A stretch of 33,317 nucleotides of DNA. It comes from Streptomyces diastatochromogenes. Lineage in GTDB: Bacteria; Actinomycetota; Actinomycetes; Streptomycetales; Streptomycetaceae. The notes below the pieces were generated by a model. The model did no database searches, was not told where the DNA came from, and saw only the letters and a list, made by a program, of their open reading frames with translations. The position numbers and the translations under genes were made by a program. Positions 14,290 through 23,179 of the stretch are shown here, piece after piece. Position 1 is the stretch's first letter, and the number at the start of each line of letters is the position of its first letter. The stretch is from assembly GCA_001418405.1 (NCBI GenBank), contig LIQL01000029.1:1-33317 (forward strand), in the 5' to 3' direction.

Positions 14290-15264
14290 GTGTTCGCTGC
14301 AGAACGTCGCCAATTGATCCTAGAAATGGTGCGCGCGAACGGAGCGGTATCGCTCCGGGAGCTCGCCCGCGTCGTCCAGACCTCCGAAGTGACCGTACGG
14401 CGCGACGTGCGGGCGCTGGAGGCAGAGGGACTGCTCGACCGCCGGCACGGCGGGGCGGTCCTACCAGGAGGTTTCACCCGCGAGTCCGGCTTCCCGCAGA
14501 AGTCCCACCTCGCCACCGCGGAGAAGACGGCGATCGCCGACCTCGCCGCCGGTTTCGTCGAGGAGGGCGAGGCCATCGTCGTCGGCGCCGGGACCACCAC
14601 CCAGGAGCTGGCCCGCCGGCTCGCCCGGGTCCCCGGCCTGACCGTCGTCACCAACTCCCTGCTGGTCGCCCAGGCGCTGGCCCACGCCAACCGCGTCGAG
14701 GTCGTGATGACCGGCGGCACCCTGCGCGGTTCCAACTACGCGCTGGTCGGCAGCGGTGCCGAGCAGTCGCTCCAAGGGCTGCGGGTCTCCCGCGCCTTCC
14801 TGTCGGGCAGCGGCCTGACCGCCGAGCGCGGGCTGTCCACCTCCAACATGCTCTCCGCCAGCGTCGACCGGGCGCTGGTGCAGGCGGCGGGGGAGGTGGT
14901 GGTGCTCGCCGACCACACCAAGCTCGGCTCCGACACCATGTTCCAGACCGTGCCGACGGACGTCATCACCCGGCTCGTGACGGACGAGCCGCCGGCCCAC
15001 GACGACCGGGCCGCCACCGAGTTGCAGGCACTGGCCGACCAGGGCGTCCAGATCGCCGTCGCCGGCAACTCGCTCCCCGGGCAGGCACCCGCCCAGCCGG
15101 GCCTGGAGACCGCCCCGCCGGAGCGCCGGGGCCCGCGGCGGGACGTGCCGCTGCCGGGCCAGCGGCGCAGTCACCCGGGCGGCGCGCCCGGGGCGCCCCA
15201 GCTGCGCTCGGCGGGCGCGCTCGGTGACGGCCGGGTGGCGGATCTGGCGCCCCGACGGCGCTGA
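14290..15264 (+). CDS. DeoR/GlpR-family transcriptional regulator with a C-terminal extension
   Basis: A 324-aa regulator. The N-terminal DeoR-type winged helix is at residues 1-57 (SLRELARVVQTSEVTVRRDVRALEAEGLLDRRHGG in outline). The sugar-phosphate-sensing DeoR_C domain follows at about 75-235, with VGAGTTT, TNSLLVAQAL, MTGG and DHTKLG. Such proteins are usually 250-260 aa; here a ~65-residue Pro/Arg/Gly-rich tail follows and looks disordered. The ligand is likely a phosphorylated sugar. Being between lpdA and the deo-related genes, it might control the deo palindrome, but GlpR-type proteins usually bind different repeats. The GTG at 14290 is leaderless. Confidence 0.88.
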   Translation: MFAAERRQLILEMVRANGAVSLRELARVVQTSEVTVRRDVRALEAEGLLDRRHGGAVLPGGFTRESGFPQKSHLATAEKTAIADLAAGFVEEGEAIVVGAGTTTQELARRLARVPGLTVVTNSLLVAQALAHANRVEVVMTGGTLRGSNYALVGSGAEQSLQGLRVSRAFLSGSGLTAERGLSTSNMLSASVDRALVQAAGEVVVLADHTKLGSDTMFQTVPTDVITRLVTDEPPAHDDRAATELQALADQGVQIAVAGNSLPGQAPAQPGLETAPPERRGPRRDVPLPGQRRSHPGGAPGAPQLRSAGALGDGRVADLAPRRR

Positions 15265-15280
15265 GCCGGCGGGACGGCGG

Positions 15281-15315
15281 GCGTCGGGCGGGCCGGAGAG
15301 TCCGGCCCGGGACGC
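15281..15315. terminator. Bidirectional hairpin terminator
   Basis: Core GGGCCGGA-GAG-TCCGGCCC (15290-15308) with outer pairing GCGTC/GACGC (15281-15285 with 15311-15315). It lies between converging stops at 15264 and 15347. Confidence 0.75.
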
Positions 15316-15346
15316 CGGAGCCCGCCCCGGTCCGCCGGGCGGCGGG

Positions 15347-16003
15347 CTACGCCCCGGCCTCCCGGCCCGTCCCGCCCGCCTTCAGCCCGCGCAGGGTCAG
15401 CGTCAGCAGCCGGTCGGCCAGCTCCGGATCGTCCGGGGACTCCTCGGCGGCCAGCGCGATGCCGTTGGTGAGCTGGAGCAGGTCGCCGATGACGACGTCC
15501 CGGCGCACCGCCCCGGCCTGCTGGGCCCGGCTCAGCAGCGCGGCGCCCGCCTCGCCCAGCGGCACGCTGCACCGCGCCATGCCCGAACTCTCGTCCGCCG
15601 ACGCGGTCATCATCGCCCGGGACAGGCCCCGGTAGGTGCTGGCGTGCGTGATCAGCGCGCGCAGCCAGTCGACCAGCGCGGTGCACGGCTGCGGCGCGTC
15701 GGCCAACTCCCGCGCGTAGCCGACCAGGGCGTGCACCTCGCCCTGGAAGACCGCGCCCATCAGGGCGGTGCGGTTGGGGAAGTGCCGGTACAGCGTGCCG
15801 ATGCCGACGCCGGCGCGCCGCGCGATGTCCTCCAGCGAGGTGTCCGTGCCGTGCTCGGTGAACGCCGTCCGCGCCTCGGTCAGCAGCCGCTCGTAGTTCC
15901 GCCGGGCGTCGGCCCGCATGGGACGCACCGCGGACGTCCCCCCGGCCGCGTGCGCCGCCGCGGCCCGCTCCACCCGCCGCTGCCCTGCCGTGTCGGTCGC
16001 CAT
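15347..16003 (-). CDS. TetR-family transcriptional regulator
   Basis: A 218-aa TetR repressor. After a flexible 30-residue N-terminus, the HTH spans about 34-80 with the signature TSLEDIARRAGVGIGTLYRHFPNRTAL. The C-terminal ligand domain is Ala/Leu-rich and helical. ATG 16003 has a strong AGGAAGGA ribosome site 5 nt upstream, supporting this longer N-terminus over an internal ATG. It is divergent from the esterase gene. An inverted repeat directly upstream (16019-16040) may be its own operator, and the esterase is the obvious candidate target. Ligand unknown. Confidence 0.88.
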   Translation of the reverse strand: MATDTAGQRRVERAAAAHAAGGTSAVRPMRADARRNYERLLTEARTAFTEHGTDTSLEDIARRAGVGIGTLYRHFPNRTALMGAVFQGEVHALVGYARELADAPQPCTALVDWLRALITHASTYRGLSRAMMTASADESSGMARCSVPLGEAGAALLSRAQQAGAVRRDVVIGDLLQLTNGIALAAEESPDDPELADRLLTLTLRGLKAGGTGREAGA

Positions 16004-16351
16004 CGCCGTCCTTCCTCACACCGGCCGGTTGCGGCCGGTGGCTCCAGGATGCCATTGCCCGCCGGACGGGTGTTCCGGCGTGGTCGGCGGGCGCCGCCGG
16101 GAGCGTCGTCGGCCCGGGCGGGCCGGGGCTGAACGCCGCTCAGAAAGGGCCGGCCCGGGCCCGCGGCCGGATGCCGATGCCGCAGGTGGACGCCCGGCGG
16201 ACGACCGGTGATGTTCCGGCGTACCGGGGCCGTCGGGCCGGCGAACACCTCGCGAAGGCGGCAACGTCACCCTGCCAAGGGCCATCAAACCAGGCGCAAA
16301 GAGGGCTTCCGGGGACGTCCGGGGGCCGTCCAGGAAGTCTGGGGAACATCG
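16004..16351. other. 348-bp divergent region between the TetR and esterase genes
   Basis: No gene is supported here. It holds the inverted repeat at 16019-16040 and an 11-bp direct repeat TGTTCCGGCGT (16071-16081 and 16212-16222). No promoter close to consensus was found for the esterase. Confidence 0.5.
16019..16040. promoter_or_regulatory. Candidate TetR operator (inverted repeat)
   Basis: CACCGGCC (16019-16026) and GGCCGGTG (16033-16040) are perfect 8-bp arms around a 6-bp centre, 16 bp upstream of the TetR start. The size and position suit an autoregulatory TetR site, but the GC-rich arms make chance more likely than usual. Confidence 0.4.
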
Positions 16352-17536
16352 ATGGGACTGACCAGCCGGCCACTGTTGTACGCCATGATCGCCCTTTCCG
16401 CGGCCTGCGTGGGGCTCACCGTCTGGCTCTGGCCGCGGTTCGCCGGGCGCGGGCCGCGGGCGGTGCTCGGGCGGCTGGGGGTGATCGCCGCGACCCAGTT
16501 GGCGATCGTGGCCGCGCTCGGCCTGGTGGTGAACACCAACTTCCAGTTCTACGCCTCCTGGCACGAACTGCTCGGCCTGTACGACGGGGCCCCCGCCGCG
16601 GTCGGCAAGTGGGGCGACGAGGGCGCCGCGGGGCCCGCCGGCGACCCGACCAAGGGCCTGGTGCAGCCCTCCGGCCCGGAGGGGCTGGACAAGGTGCACG
16701 GGCTGCCCACGGGGCCGCCGGAGAAGAACGGCAAGGTCGAGACGGTCCGGATCGTGGGCAAGCGGACCCGGGTGGTGGACCCGGCGTACGTCTACCTTCC
16801 GCCGCAGTACTTCCAGAAGCAGTACGCCCGCCAGCGCTTCCCGGTCGTCGTCGCGCTCAGCGGCTACCCGGGCGGGATATTCCTGCTGGGACAGCACCTG
16901 CGGCTGCCGGAGACCGCGGCGAAGCTGGTCCGCAACGGCACCCTCCAGCCGACCGTCATCGTGATGCTGCGCCCCACCATCGCGCCGCCGCGGGACACCC
17001 AGTGCGTCGACGTCCCCGGTGGCCCGCAGGCCGAGACGTTCTTCGCCCAGGACGTGCCCGAGGCCCTCAAGTCGCACTACCGGGTGGGGCACGACCCGGG
17101 CGCCTGGGGCCTGCTCGGCTACTCCTCCGGGGGGAGCTGCGCCCTGCAACTCGCCATGCGCCACCCCCGCACCTACACCGCGGCGGCCGCCCTCTCGCCC
17201 GACTACAAGGTCTCCAACGACCCCACCACCGGCAACCTCTTCGGCGACGGCAAGGACCGCGGCAAGCGCCGCGAGGAGCACGACCTGATGTGGCGGCTGG
17301 CGCACCTGCCGTCGCCCGACGTCAACGTGCTGATCGGCACCAGCCGCAGCGGGGAGAAGAACTACCCGGCGGCGCGGGCGTTCCTGGCCGCGGTCCGCCC
17401 GCCCATGAAGGCGGACTCGATCGTGCTCGACCACGGCAGCCACAACTTCGCCACCTGGCGCCGCGAACTGCCCGCCGCGCTCCAGTGGATGAGCCGGACG
17501 CTGGTCTTCCCGGAGGAGGTCGTGGGGAAGTCGTAG
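16352..17536 (+). CDS. Membrane-anchored alpha/beta-hydrolase esterase
   Basis: A 394-aa protein. Two N-terminal hydrophobic segments (about 8-27 and 41-62) anchor it, with the catalytic part after ~residue 65, probably outside the cell. The hydrolase domain resembles the esterase-D / antigen 85 (mycolyltransferase-like) family: VYLPPQYF (147-154), nucleophile Ser258 in GYSSG, SPDYK (282-286) in an acid region, and His364 in DHGSHNFATW. The substrate is unknown; cell-wall or lipid esters are typical of the family. ATG 16352 follows GGGGAAC. It diverges from a TetR gene that may regulate it and ends at a strong shared terminator. Confidence 0.85.
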   Translation: MGLTSRPLLYAMIALSAACVGLTVWLWPRFAGRGPRAVLGRLGVIAATQLAIVAALGLVVNTNFQFYASWHELLGLYDGAPAAVGKWGDEGAAGPAGDPTKGLVQPSGPEGLDKVHGLPTGPPEKNGKVETVRIVGKRTRVVDPAYVYLPPQYFQKQYARQRFPVVVALSGYPGGIFLLGQHLRLPETAAKLVRNGTLQPTVIVMLRPTIAPPRDTQCVDVPGGPQAETFFAQDVPEALKSHYRVGHDPGAWGLLGYSSGGSCALQLAMRHPRTYTAAAALSPDYKVSNDPTTGNLFGDGKDRGKRREEHDLMWRLAHLPSPDVNVLIGTSRSGEKNYPAARAFLAAVRPPMKADSIVLDHGSHNFATWRRELPAALQWMSRTLVFPEEVVGKS

Positions 17537-17552
17537 CCGACGGCGGCGACAA

Positions 17553-17604
17553 CCACGAGGGGCGGGCTCCCGGTACCTCGGTACCAGGAGCCCGCCCCTC
17601 GTGG
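17553..17604. terminator. Very strong bidirectional terminator
   Basis: CCACGAGGGGCGGGCTCC (17553-17570) pairs perfectly with 17587-17604. The stem continues after one mismatch (GGTAC with GTACC) to a CTCG tetraloop. It lies between converging stops at 17536 and 17620. Confidence 0.92.
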
Positions 17605-17619
17605 CGGTGCGGGGACCGG

Positions 17620-19389
17620 TCAGTCCTTGATCTCGCAGATCACGGCGCCGGAGGTGAGGGCGGAGCCCACCTCGGCGGTCAGGCCCTTGACGGTGCCCGC
17701 GCGGTGCGCGTTGATCGGCTGCTCCATCTTCATCGCCTCCAGGACGATGACCAGCTCGCCCTCGGCGACCTGCTGGCCCTCCTCCACGGCGACCTTGACG
17801 ATGGTGCCCTGCATCGGGGAGGCCAGGGTGTCACCGGAGGCGGCGCTGCCGCTCTTCTTGGTGGCCTTCCGCTTGGGCTTGGCGCCCCCGGCGACCGCGG
17901 CGCGGGCCAGCGGCATGCCGAGCGACGCCGGCAGGGAGACCTCCAGCCGCTTGCCGCCGACCTCGACCACGACCGTCTCGCGGGTGTCGGCCTCGGCCTC
18001 CTCCGCACCGGGCGCGGCGAACGGGGGGATCTCGTTGACGAACTCGGTCTCGATCCAGCGGGTGTGGATCGTGAACGGCGCGGTGGAACCGGTGAGTTCG
18101 GGGGCGAACGCCGGGTCCTTGACGACCACGCGGTGGAACGTGAGGGCGGTGGCCATCCCGTCCACCTGGAACTCGTTGAGCGCCCGGGCGGCCCGCTGGA
18201 GGGCCTGCTCGCGGGTGGCGCCGGTGACGATCAGCTTGGCGAGCAGGGAGTCCCAGGCGGGGCCGATGACCGAGCCGGCCTCGACGCCGGCGTCCATGCG
18301 GACGCCCGGGCCCGACGGCGCGTCGAACCGGGTGACCGTGCCGGGCGCGGGGAGGAAGTTGCGGCCCGGGTCCTCGCCGTTGATCCGGAACTCGAACGAG
18401 TGGCCGCGCAGCGCCGGGTCGTCGTAGCCCAGCTCCTCGCCGTCGGCGATCCGGAACATCTCGCGGACCAGGTCCAGGCCGGTGACCTCCTCGGTGACCG
18501 GGTGCTCCACCTGGAGACGGGTGTTGACCTCCAGGAAGGAGATGGTGCCGTCCTGGCCGACGAGGAACTCGCAGGTGCCGGCGCCCTCGTAGCCGGCCTC
18601 CTTGAGGATGGCCTTGGAGGCGCGGTACAGCTCGGCGTTCTGCTCGTCGCTCAGGAACGGCGCGGGGGCCTCCTCGACGAGCTTCTGGTGGCGGCGCTGG
18701 AGCGAGCAGTCACGGGTGGAGACGACGACGACGTTGCCGTGCTTGTCGGCGAGGCACTGGGTCTCGACGTGCCGGGGGCGGTCGAGGTAGCGCTCGACGA
18801 AGCACTCGCCGCGGCCGAACGCGGCGACCGCCTCGCGCACCGCCGAGTCGTACAGCTCGGGAACCTCTTCGAGGGTGCGGGCGACCTTCAGGCCGCGGCC
18901 GCCGCCGCCGAACGCCGCCTTGATGGCGATGGGCAGCCCGTGCTCCTTGGCGAACGCGACGACCTCGTCGGCGCCGGCGACCGGGTCCGAGGTGCCGGCG
19001 ACCAGCGGGGCACCGGCGCGCTGCGCGATGTGCCGGGCCGCGACCTTGTCGCCGAGGTCGCGGATGGCGTGCGGCGGCGGGCCGATCCAGGTCAGCCCGG
19101 CGTCGAGCACCGCCTGCGCGAACTCGGCGTTCTCGGAGAGGAAGCCGTAGCCGGGGTGGATCGCGTCCGCACCGGAATCGGCGGCGGCCTGGAGGACCTT
19201 GGCGAAGTCGAGGTAACTGGTGGCAGGGGTGTCACCGCCCAAGGCAAAAGCCTCGTCCGCGGCACGGACGTGCAGGGCGTCCCGATCCGGGTCGGCGTAG
19301 ACGGCTACGCTCCCGATTCCGGCGTCCCGGCATGCACGGGCAACGCGGACAGCGATTTCGCCACGGTTGGCGATGAGCACCTTGCGCAC
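17620..19389 (-). CDS. Acyl-CoA carboxylase alpha subunit (biotin carboxylase + BCCP)
   Basis: A 589-aa protein matching the ~590-aa AccA1/AccA2 proteins of Streptomyces. The biotin carboxylase half begins [14 protein letters not shown], with ATP-grasp glycine loop FGGGGRGLK (160-168) and [15 protein letters not shown] linker rich in Lys/Ala/Ser leads to the BCCP domain, where Lys554 in EAMKM is the biotinylation site. It carboxylates biotin with ATP and bicarbonate for a separate beta subunit, here most likely PccB at 25468-27057. GTG 19389 has GGAAGGA at good spacing; a longer N-terminus is not supported. A TAAACT -10 (19436-19441) with a TCGGCA-like -35 lies upstream. BirA is encoded in the same window. 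Confidence 0.95.
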   Translation of the reverse strand: MRKVLIANRGEIAVRVARACRDAGIGSVAVYADPDRDALHVRAADEAFALGGDTPATSYLDFAKVLQAAADSGADAIHPGYGFLSENAEFAQAVLDAGLTWIGPPPHAIRDLGDKVAARHIAQRAGAPLVAGTSDPVAGADEVVAFAKEHGLPIAIKAAFGGGGRGLKVARTLEEVPELYDSAVREAVAAFGRGECFVERYLDRPRHVETQCLADKHGNVVVVSTRDCSLQRRHQKLVEEAPAPFLSDEQNAELYRASKAILKEAGYEGAGTCEFLVGQDGTISFLEVNTRLQVEHPVTEEVTGLDLVREMFRIADGEELGYDDPALRGHSFEFRINGEDPGRNFLPAPGTVTRFDAPSGPGVRMDAGVEAGSVIGPAWDSLLAKLIVTGATREQALQRAARALNEFQVDGMATALTFHRVVVKDPAFAPELTGSTAPFTIHTRWIETEFVNEIPPFAAPGAEEAEADTRETVVVEVGGKRLEVSLPASLGMPLARAAVAGGAKPKRKATKKSGSAASGDTLASPMQGTIVKVAVEEGQQVAEGELVIVLEAMKMEQPINAHRAGTVKGLTAEVGSALTSGAVICEIKD

Positions 19390-19787
19390 GATGGGTCCTT
19401 CCTGGGCGCTACGCCGCAACACACTGAACGCAGCGAGTTTAGGGACTGGCGACACCGCGTGCCGACCCGTTCTCTGGGGTGAGCTTGCCCACACGGAGCG
19501 TGCGCGCGGCGAGGGTGAGGGAGTGAAGTCCGTTGGAATCCCAGGGTAGAGCCGGATTCCCGGGCTCTGGTCCGCGGCGCGGTGTGGTCTAGGTCTCGAA
19601 CTGTGGACGCCCGGCGAACCGTCAATTCTTTGTGGAGTCCCTACGAATGGGCGAGTGAAAGTTTTCGGGTGGGCGCGCCGGGCGGGGGCATGCAGAAGGA
19701 GGGCGTGCGCGGTGATGCAGACCCCTTGCCGTAGGTGTTACCCATTAGTAGCGTGCGTGATGCCTTCTGTACTCCTGGTAACGGCTC
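19390..19787. other. 398-bp divergent promoter region
   Basis: No gene is supported. On the minus strand, TCGGCA (19460-19465) - 18 bp - TAAACT (19436-19441) fits a promoter for the carboxylase gene. A 7-bp inverted repeat GGAATCC/GGATTCC (19535-19541, 19554-19560) and a GTTACC/GGTAAC pair (19737-19742, 19777-19782) are also present. The area 19600-19760 is richer in A+T than its surroundings. Confidence 0.5.
19726..19754 (+). promoter_or_regulatory. Sigma70-like promoter of the four-TM protein gene
   Basis: TTGCCG (19726-19731) and TAGCGT (19749-19754) are separated by 17 bp. Expected transcription start is about 19761, giving a leader of roughly 27 nt to GTG 19788. Confidence 0.55.
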
Positions 19788-20306
19788 GTGACGACGGCAC
19801 ACGGCGGCGCGGACAGCGCGGCGACGGTGCATGACGGTGGAAGTGGGGTGGGCGAGGTGGTGGCGGCCCGCAGACCGGTGGCCCTGGCGGCGGCGGTGGT
19901 CCTGATCCTCGAAGCGGCCGGGATGCTGCTGCTCAACTGGATCCTGAGCATCGTGGTCGACCGGCAGCAGATGTCCCTGGCCGGCCTGCGGCCGGGCGCC
20001 ATGTCCGTCGGCGCCTGGGCCGGCGGCGCGGTCTTCGCCCTCTTCCTGCTCTGCTGCGCCGCGGTGCTGCTGCGCAGCGCGCTCCGGGACCGCGGCCCCG
20101 GGCGCCTGGCGCGCATCGCGCTGATCTGCTGCGCGGTGGTGCACGGCGTCCTCGGGGCGCTCGCCGTCGGACTGCTCGGCTGGCCGGCGTTCGCCGCCGC
20201 GATGGTGGTGCTGGCGCTGCTCGTGCTGACGCTGGTGGCCTACGGCGAGGCGCGCCCGCGGGCGGCAGGGGTCGAGGAGCCGGCCGCGGGCGGCGCACCC
20301 GCCTGA
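19788..20306 (+). CDS. Four-TM integral membrane protein
   Basis: A 172-aa membrane protein of unknown function. After a ~28-residue polar N-terminus, hydrophobic segments lie at about 30-57, 73-98, 108-130 and 132-152, followed by a polar Ala/Pro/Gly C-terminus. There is a Cys pair in segments 2 and 3 (LLCC, LICC). The start is a GTG, with only a weak TGGTAACGG ribosome site. It lies beside the carboxylase alpha gene, divergent, and its stop is only 11 nt from the stop of the convergent DJ-1/PfpI gene. No conserved motif was recognised. Confidence 0.75.
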   Translation: MTTAHGGADSAATVHDGGSGVGEVVAARRPVALAAAVVLILEAAGMLLLNWILSIVVDRQQMSLAGLRPGAMSVGAWAGGAVFALFLLCCAAVLLRSALRDRGPGRLARIALICCAVVHGVLGALAVGLLGWPAFAAAMVVLALLVLTLVAYGEARPRAAGVEEPAAGGAPA

Positions 20307-20317
20307 AGCCCGCCCGG

Positions 20318-20896
20318 TCAGCTGCCGGCGGGCCCGTCCGCCGGCGCGTGCGCGCGCAGGATCGTGACGAACGCCCGCATCCACTCCGGCTGGTCCGGCC
20401 AGGCGCGGGCCGAGACGACCTTGCCGTCCACCACCGCCGGGCCGTCCACGAAGACCCCGCCGCCCAGCTCCACCTCCGGCGAGCAGGCCGGGTAGGCCGA
20501 GGTGCGGCGGCCCTTCAGCACGCCGAGCGGGGCCAGGGCCAGGGCCGCGTGGCAAATGTGCGCGACCGGCTTGTCCGCGTCGAAGAAGTGCCGCACCACC
20601 GGCCCGAAGTCCGGGTCGTGCCGCAGGTATTCGGGGGCCCGGCCGCCCGGGAGGACCAGCGCCGCGTACCCGGCGGGATCGACCTCGGACAGCGCCAGGT
20701 CGGCCGGCCAGGAGTGGCCCGCCGACTCGGTGTAGGTGTCGTAGCCCTCGACGAAGTCGTGCGTGACGAACCGCAGCTTCTTGCGCGACGGCGCCGCGAC
20801 GTGGACCTCGTACCCCTCCTCCAGCAGCCGCTGGTACGGGTAGAAGAACTCCAGGTCCTCGCTGGCGTCGCCGGCGACGATCAGGATCTTGGCCAT
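20318..20896 (-). CDS. DJ-1/PfpI-family protein
   Basis: A 192-aa member of the DJ-1/PfpI superfamily. It has the nucleophile-elbow Cys115 in HICHAALAL, GGRAPEYLR (85-92), and an N-terminal ILIVAGDASEDLEFFYPYQRL-like start in which Glu13 or Glu16 occupies the acidic position. Members act as deglycases, chaperones or hydrolases; the precise activity is not readable from sequence. ATG 20896 follows GAGGAG with a 7-nt spacer. The gene is co-directional with maf, 110 nt downstream of it. Confidence 0.88.
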   Translation of the reverse strand: MAKILIVAGDASEDLEFFYPYQRLLEEGYEVHVAAPSRKKLRFVTHDFVEGYDTYTESAGHSWPADLALSEVDPAGYAALVLPGGRAPEYLRHDPDFGPVVRHFFDADKPVAHICHAALALAPLGVLKGRRTSAYPACSPEVELGGGVFVDGPAVVDGKVVSARAWPDQPEWMRAFVTILRAHAPADGPAGS

Positions 20897-21006
20897 GGGA
20901 ACACTCCTCGCGGTGTCGGTCGCTTCGGGAACCATCGGTTCCCCGGCGACCCGCACCACTCACCGGCTGGCCGGAAAACACCCGTCGCGGACGGGATCCG
21001 GACCGC

Positions 21007-21618
21007 TCAGGTCCACAGGTCGGTGATCGCGACGCCCAGGTCGGCCAGCAGCCGGCGGAACAGCGGGAGCGACAGGCCGATGACGTTGCCCGGGTCGCCG
21101 TCGATCCCGTCGATGAACGGCGCCGAGCGGCCGTCGAGGGTGAACGCGCCCGCCACGTACAGCGGTTCACCGCTGGCCACGTACGCGGCGACCTCGTCGT
21201 CGCTGGGCTCGCCGAAGCGGACCGTGGTGGACGCGGTGGCCGAGACCTGCCGGCCGGTCGCGGTGTCGATCACGCAGTGGCCGGTGCGCAGGACCCCGGA
21301 CCGGCCGCGCATGGACTTCCAGCGGGCGGTGGCGTCCTCGGCGTCCGCGGGCTTGCCCAGCGCCCGTCCGTCCAGCTCCAGGACCGAGTCGCAGCCGACG
21401 ACCAGCGCACCGGCGGCCTCCGGCCGGGCCGCGACCGCGGCGGCCTTCGCCTCGGCCAGCACCCGGGCCAGCTCCTCGGGGGTGGCGGCGGTCAGCGCGT
21501 CCTCGTCGACCCCGCTGACCACGACCTCGGGCGCCAACCCGGCCTGCCGGAGCAGGCCGAGCCGGGCCGGGGACTGGGAGGCGAGGACGAGACGGCGGGG
21601 GCGGGCAGCTTCGGTCAT
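21007..21618 (-). CDS. maf: Maf-family nucleotide pyrophosphatase
   Basis: A 203-aa Maf/Ham1-fold protein that hydrolyses non-canonical or pyrimidine nucleoside triphosphates as house-cleaning. Signature elements: [19 protein letters not shown] (10-28), [16 protein letters not shown] and the C-terminal [19 protein letters not shown]. The ATG at 21618 is preceded by TACGAT (21626-21631) at 7 nt and no Shine-Dalgarno sequence, so it is probably leaderless. An ATG at 21627 overlaps that hexamer and is disfavoured. In mycobacteria maf also lies near accD5/accE5, from memory, in line with the acyl-CoA carboxylase genes nearby. Confidence 0.93.
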   Translation of the reverse strand: MTEAARPRRLVLASQSPARLGLLRQAGLAPEVVVSGVDEDALTAATPEELARVLAEAKAAAVAARPEAAGALVVGCDSVLELDGRALGKPADAEDATARWKSMRGRSGVLRTGHCVIDTATGRQVSATASTTVRFGEPSDDEVAAYVASGEPLYVAGAFTLDGRSAPFIDGIDGDPGNVIGLSLPLFRRLLADLGVAITDLWT

Positions 21619-21625
21619 GCCCGCC

Positions 21626-21631
21626 ATCGTA
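21626..21631 (-). promoter_or_regulatory. Putative -10 box (TACGAT) of maf
   Basis: TACGAT on the minus strand lies 7 nt before ATG 21618. No clear -35. Confidence 0.4.
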
Positions 21632-21646
21632 CGGAGCCGGCGGCGG

Positions 21647-22150
21647 TCAGTGGGCCGGGGCCCGGCGCCGCCCGGCCCGCAGCACCAGCCACCCCGCGAG
21701 GGCGCCCAGCGCGGCCCCCAGGGTGTTGTGCGCCCAGTCCGCGGGCTGACAGTCGCGCACCGGGTCGAGGGTCTGCAGGAGTTCGACGGCGGCCCAGGTG
21801 GCGGAGATGCCGAGCGGCACCAGCAGCGCCCGCCGGGTCGCCAGCACCCCGCAGAGCGCCGGCGGGATCCACAGCAGGACGTTGACCCACTGGTGCCCGG
21901 CACCCGCACCCAGCGTCCGCACCCCCGCCCCGCCCTCCACGACGCACGCGTGCAGCCGCCCGAGGACGCCCGGCGCGATCTGGTCGGGGAGGGTGATCCC
22001 GACGCACAGGCCGTAGGTCACGAGGAACAGCAGGGTCGGGACGCGCGGCCAACCGCGGTGCCGGACGAGCGGCCGCCACGCCAGCAGGGCGACCAGGACC
22101 AGTGCCGCGCCCAGCGCGGCCATCACCAGGGCGTGCAGCTTCGGCGACAT
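21647..22150 (-). CDS. VanZ-like membrane protein
   Basis: A 167-aa protein with about five transmembrane segments and the VanZ-like motif near the C-terminus ([21 protein letters not shown]), where Asp and Asn-Thr-x-Gly are the conserved features. Relatives include VanZ, linked to teicoplanin resistance, but most family members have no known function. ATG 22150 follows GGGGAG with a 5-nt spacer. It is co-directional with the tyrosine phosphatase upstream (13-nt gap), so the two probably share an mRNA. Confidence 0.82.
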   Translation of the reverse strand: MSPKLHALVMAALGAALVLVALLAWRPLVRHRGWPRVPTLLFLVTYGLCVGITLPDQIAPGVLGRLHACVVEGGAGVRTLGAGAGHQWVNVLLWIPPALCGVLATRRALLVPLGISATWAAVELLQTLDPVRDCQPADWAHNTLGAALGALAGWLVLRAGRRRAPAH

Positions 22151-22163
22151 CGGCGCTCCCCCG

Positions 22164-23126
22164 TCAGGCGGCGATCAGTCGTTGCCGCAGCTTGCGCTCG
22201 GTGGCCCGGTCCAGTCCGAGCCCCTTGCTCAGATAGCCGTCGAACGAGCCGTACTTGGCCTCGACCTCGTGGAACGCCGCGTCCAGATAGCTCTCCCGCA
22301 CCCCCAGCACCGGCTCCAGCAGCGCCGGATCCTTGAGCTTGCCGGCGGCCTGGAGCTGCGCCACCTGACGGTCGTTGGCGGCCTGGAGGTAGTGGTTGGA
22401 CGCCAGGTAGTCCTGGTCGACGGTGTTCCGCGGCACGCCCGCCGCGGTCAGCAGGACGGCACTCATCCAGCCGGTGCGGTCCTTGCCCTGGGTGCAGTGG
22501 AAGAGCACCGGCGTCCGGCCGTCGGCGACCGCCCGGGCCGCCGCCCCGAACGCCTTGCCGGCCGACGGATCGCTGACCAGCCAGGCGTAGTACGCGTCCA
22601 TCATCCGCACCGCCTTGCCGGCCCCGAGCGCCCGCTGCTGCGCCGCCGGGCCGCCCGCGATCAGCGTGGCCATCGTCCGGGACAGGTCGGCCTTGGGGTC
22701 GTAGACGGGCAGGGCGGTGCGGTGGACCCCGGTCGGCAGCGCGTCCCGGGCGGTCGCCACCTCGGCCGGGGAACGGAAGTCGAGGTCTTCGGTGACGCCG
22801 TCCTCGGTGAGGGTCCGCTGCTCGGCGGGGGTGAGGTGGTTCAGCGCGTCGGCGCGGTAGACGACGCCGTGGCGGACCTCGTGGCCGTCGGCGGTCCGGT
22901 AGCCGCCGAGGTCGCGGGCGTTGGGGGCGTCCCGCAGTCCCATCGACCGGGGCACGGGGGCGGTGGCGGCGGCCCGGGCGGTGCCGCTCGACCCGCCGCC
23001 CGCGGGGTCCTGGGCGGGCCGCGCCGAGCAGCCGACGGCGCCGGTGGCGAGGACACCGAGACCGGTGGCCGCGACGACGAGCCGGCGCACCGACCGCCGT
23101 CCCGGAAGCTTATTAATGGTGACCAT
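22164..23126 (-). CDS. Exported tyrosine-protein phosphatase (putative lipoprotein)
   Basis: A 320-aa protein of the bacterial Tyr/lipid phosphatase type. The N-terminal signal is RRSVRRLVVAATGLGVLATGAVGC; Cys33 sits in a loose lipobox (AVGC), so membrane anchoring is possible. Next come a Ser/Ala/Gly linker, NARDLGGYRTADG (69-81), a family hallmark, and the P-loop HCTQGKDRTGW with catalytic Cys211 and Arg217. It should dephosphorylate phosphotyrosine, phosphoinositide or other phosphoesters outside the membrane. TACCTT (23133-23138) lies 6 nt before ATG 23126, so it is probably leaderless. The promoter carries CACAG repeats at about 11-bp spacing, suggesting response-regulator control. The VanZ-like gene follows. 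Confidence 0.88.
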   Translation of the reverse strand: MVTINKLPGRRSVRRLVVAATGLGVLATGAVGCSARPAQDPAGGGSSGTARAAATAPVPRSMGLRDAPNARDLGGYRTADGHEVRHGVVYRADALNHLTPAEQRTLTEDGVTEDLDFRSPAEVATARDALPTGVHRTALPVYDPKADLSRTMATLIAGGPAAQQRALGAGKAVRMMDAYYAWLVSDPSAGKAFGAAARAVADGRTPVLFHCTQGKDRTGWMSAVLLTAAGVPRNTVDQDYLASNHYLQAANDRQVAQLQAAGKLKDPALLEPVLGVRESYLDAAFHEVEAKYGSFDGYLSKGLGLDRATERKLRQRLIAA

Positions 23127-23128
23127 TA
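23114..23128. promoter_or_regulatory. 15-bp palindrome over the phosphatase start codon
   Basis: TAATGGT-G-ACCATTA is a perfect 7-bp-arm inverted repeat overlapping the start codon (23124-23126). A protein bound here would block initiation of a leaderless message. Confidence 0.45.
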
Positions 23129-23132
23129 GGCG

Positions 23133-23138
23133 AAGGTA
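23133..23138 (-). promoter_or_regulatory. Putative -10 box (TACCTT) of the phosphatase gene
   Basis: TACCTT on the minus strand lies 6 nt before ATG 23126. The -35 is poor, fitting activator-dependent transcription from the upstream repeats. Confidence 0.4.
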
Positions 23139-23179
23139 GGGGCGGCTACGGTAAATCCTCCATAAACATTGCCGACGGT

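Noticed and set aside
16071..16222. The 11-bp direct repeat TGTTCCGGCGT as an attachment site or operator pair
   Set aside because: Copies are 141 bp apart in GC-rich sequence with no integrase or other support; chance is likely.
16171..19482. A plus-strand open frame of over 1,100 codons spanning the esterase and the carboxylase gene
   Set aside because: It is a GC-rich shadow: it crosses a strong terminator, runs antisense to the clear carboxylase alpha gene and its sequence is low-complexity Gly/Arg/Pro.
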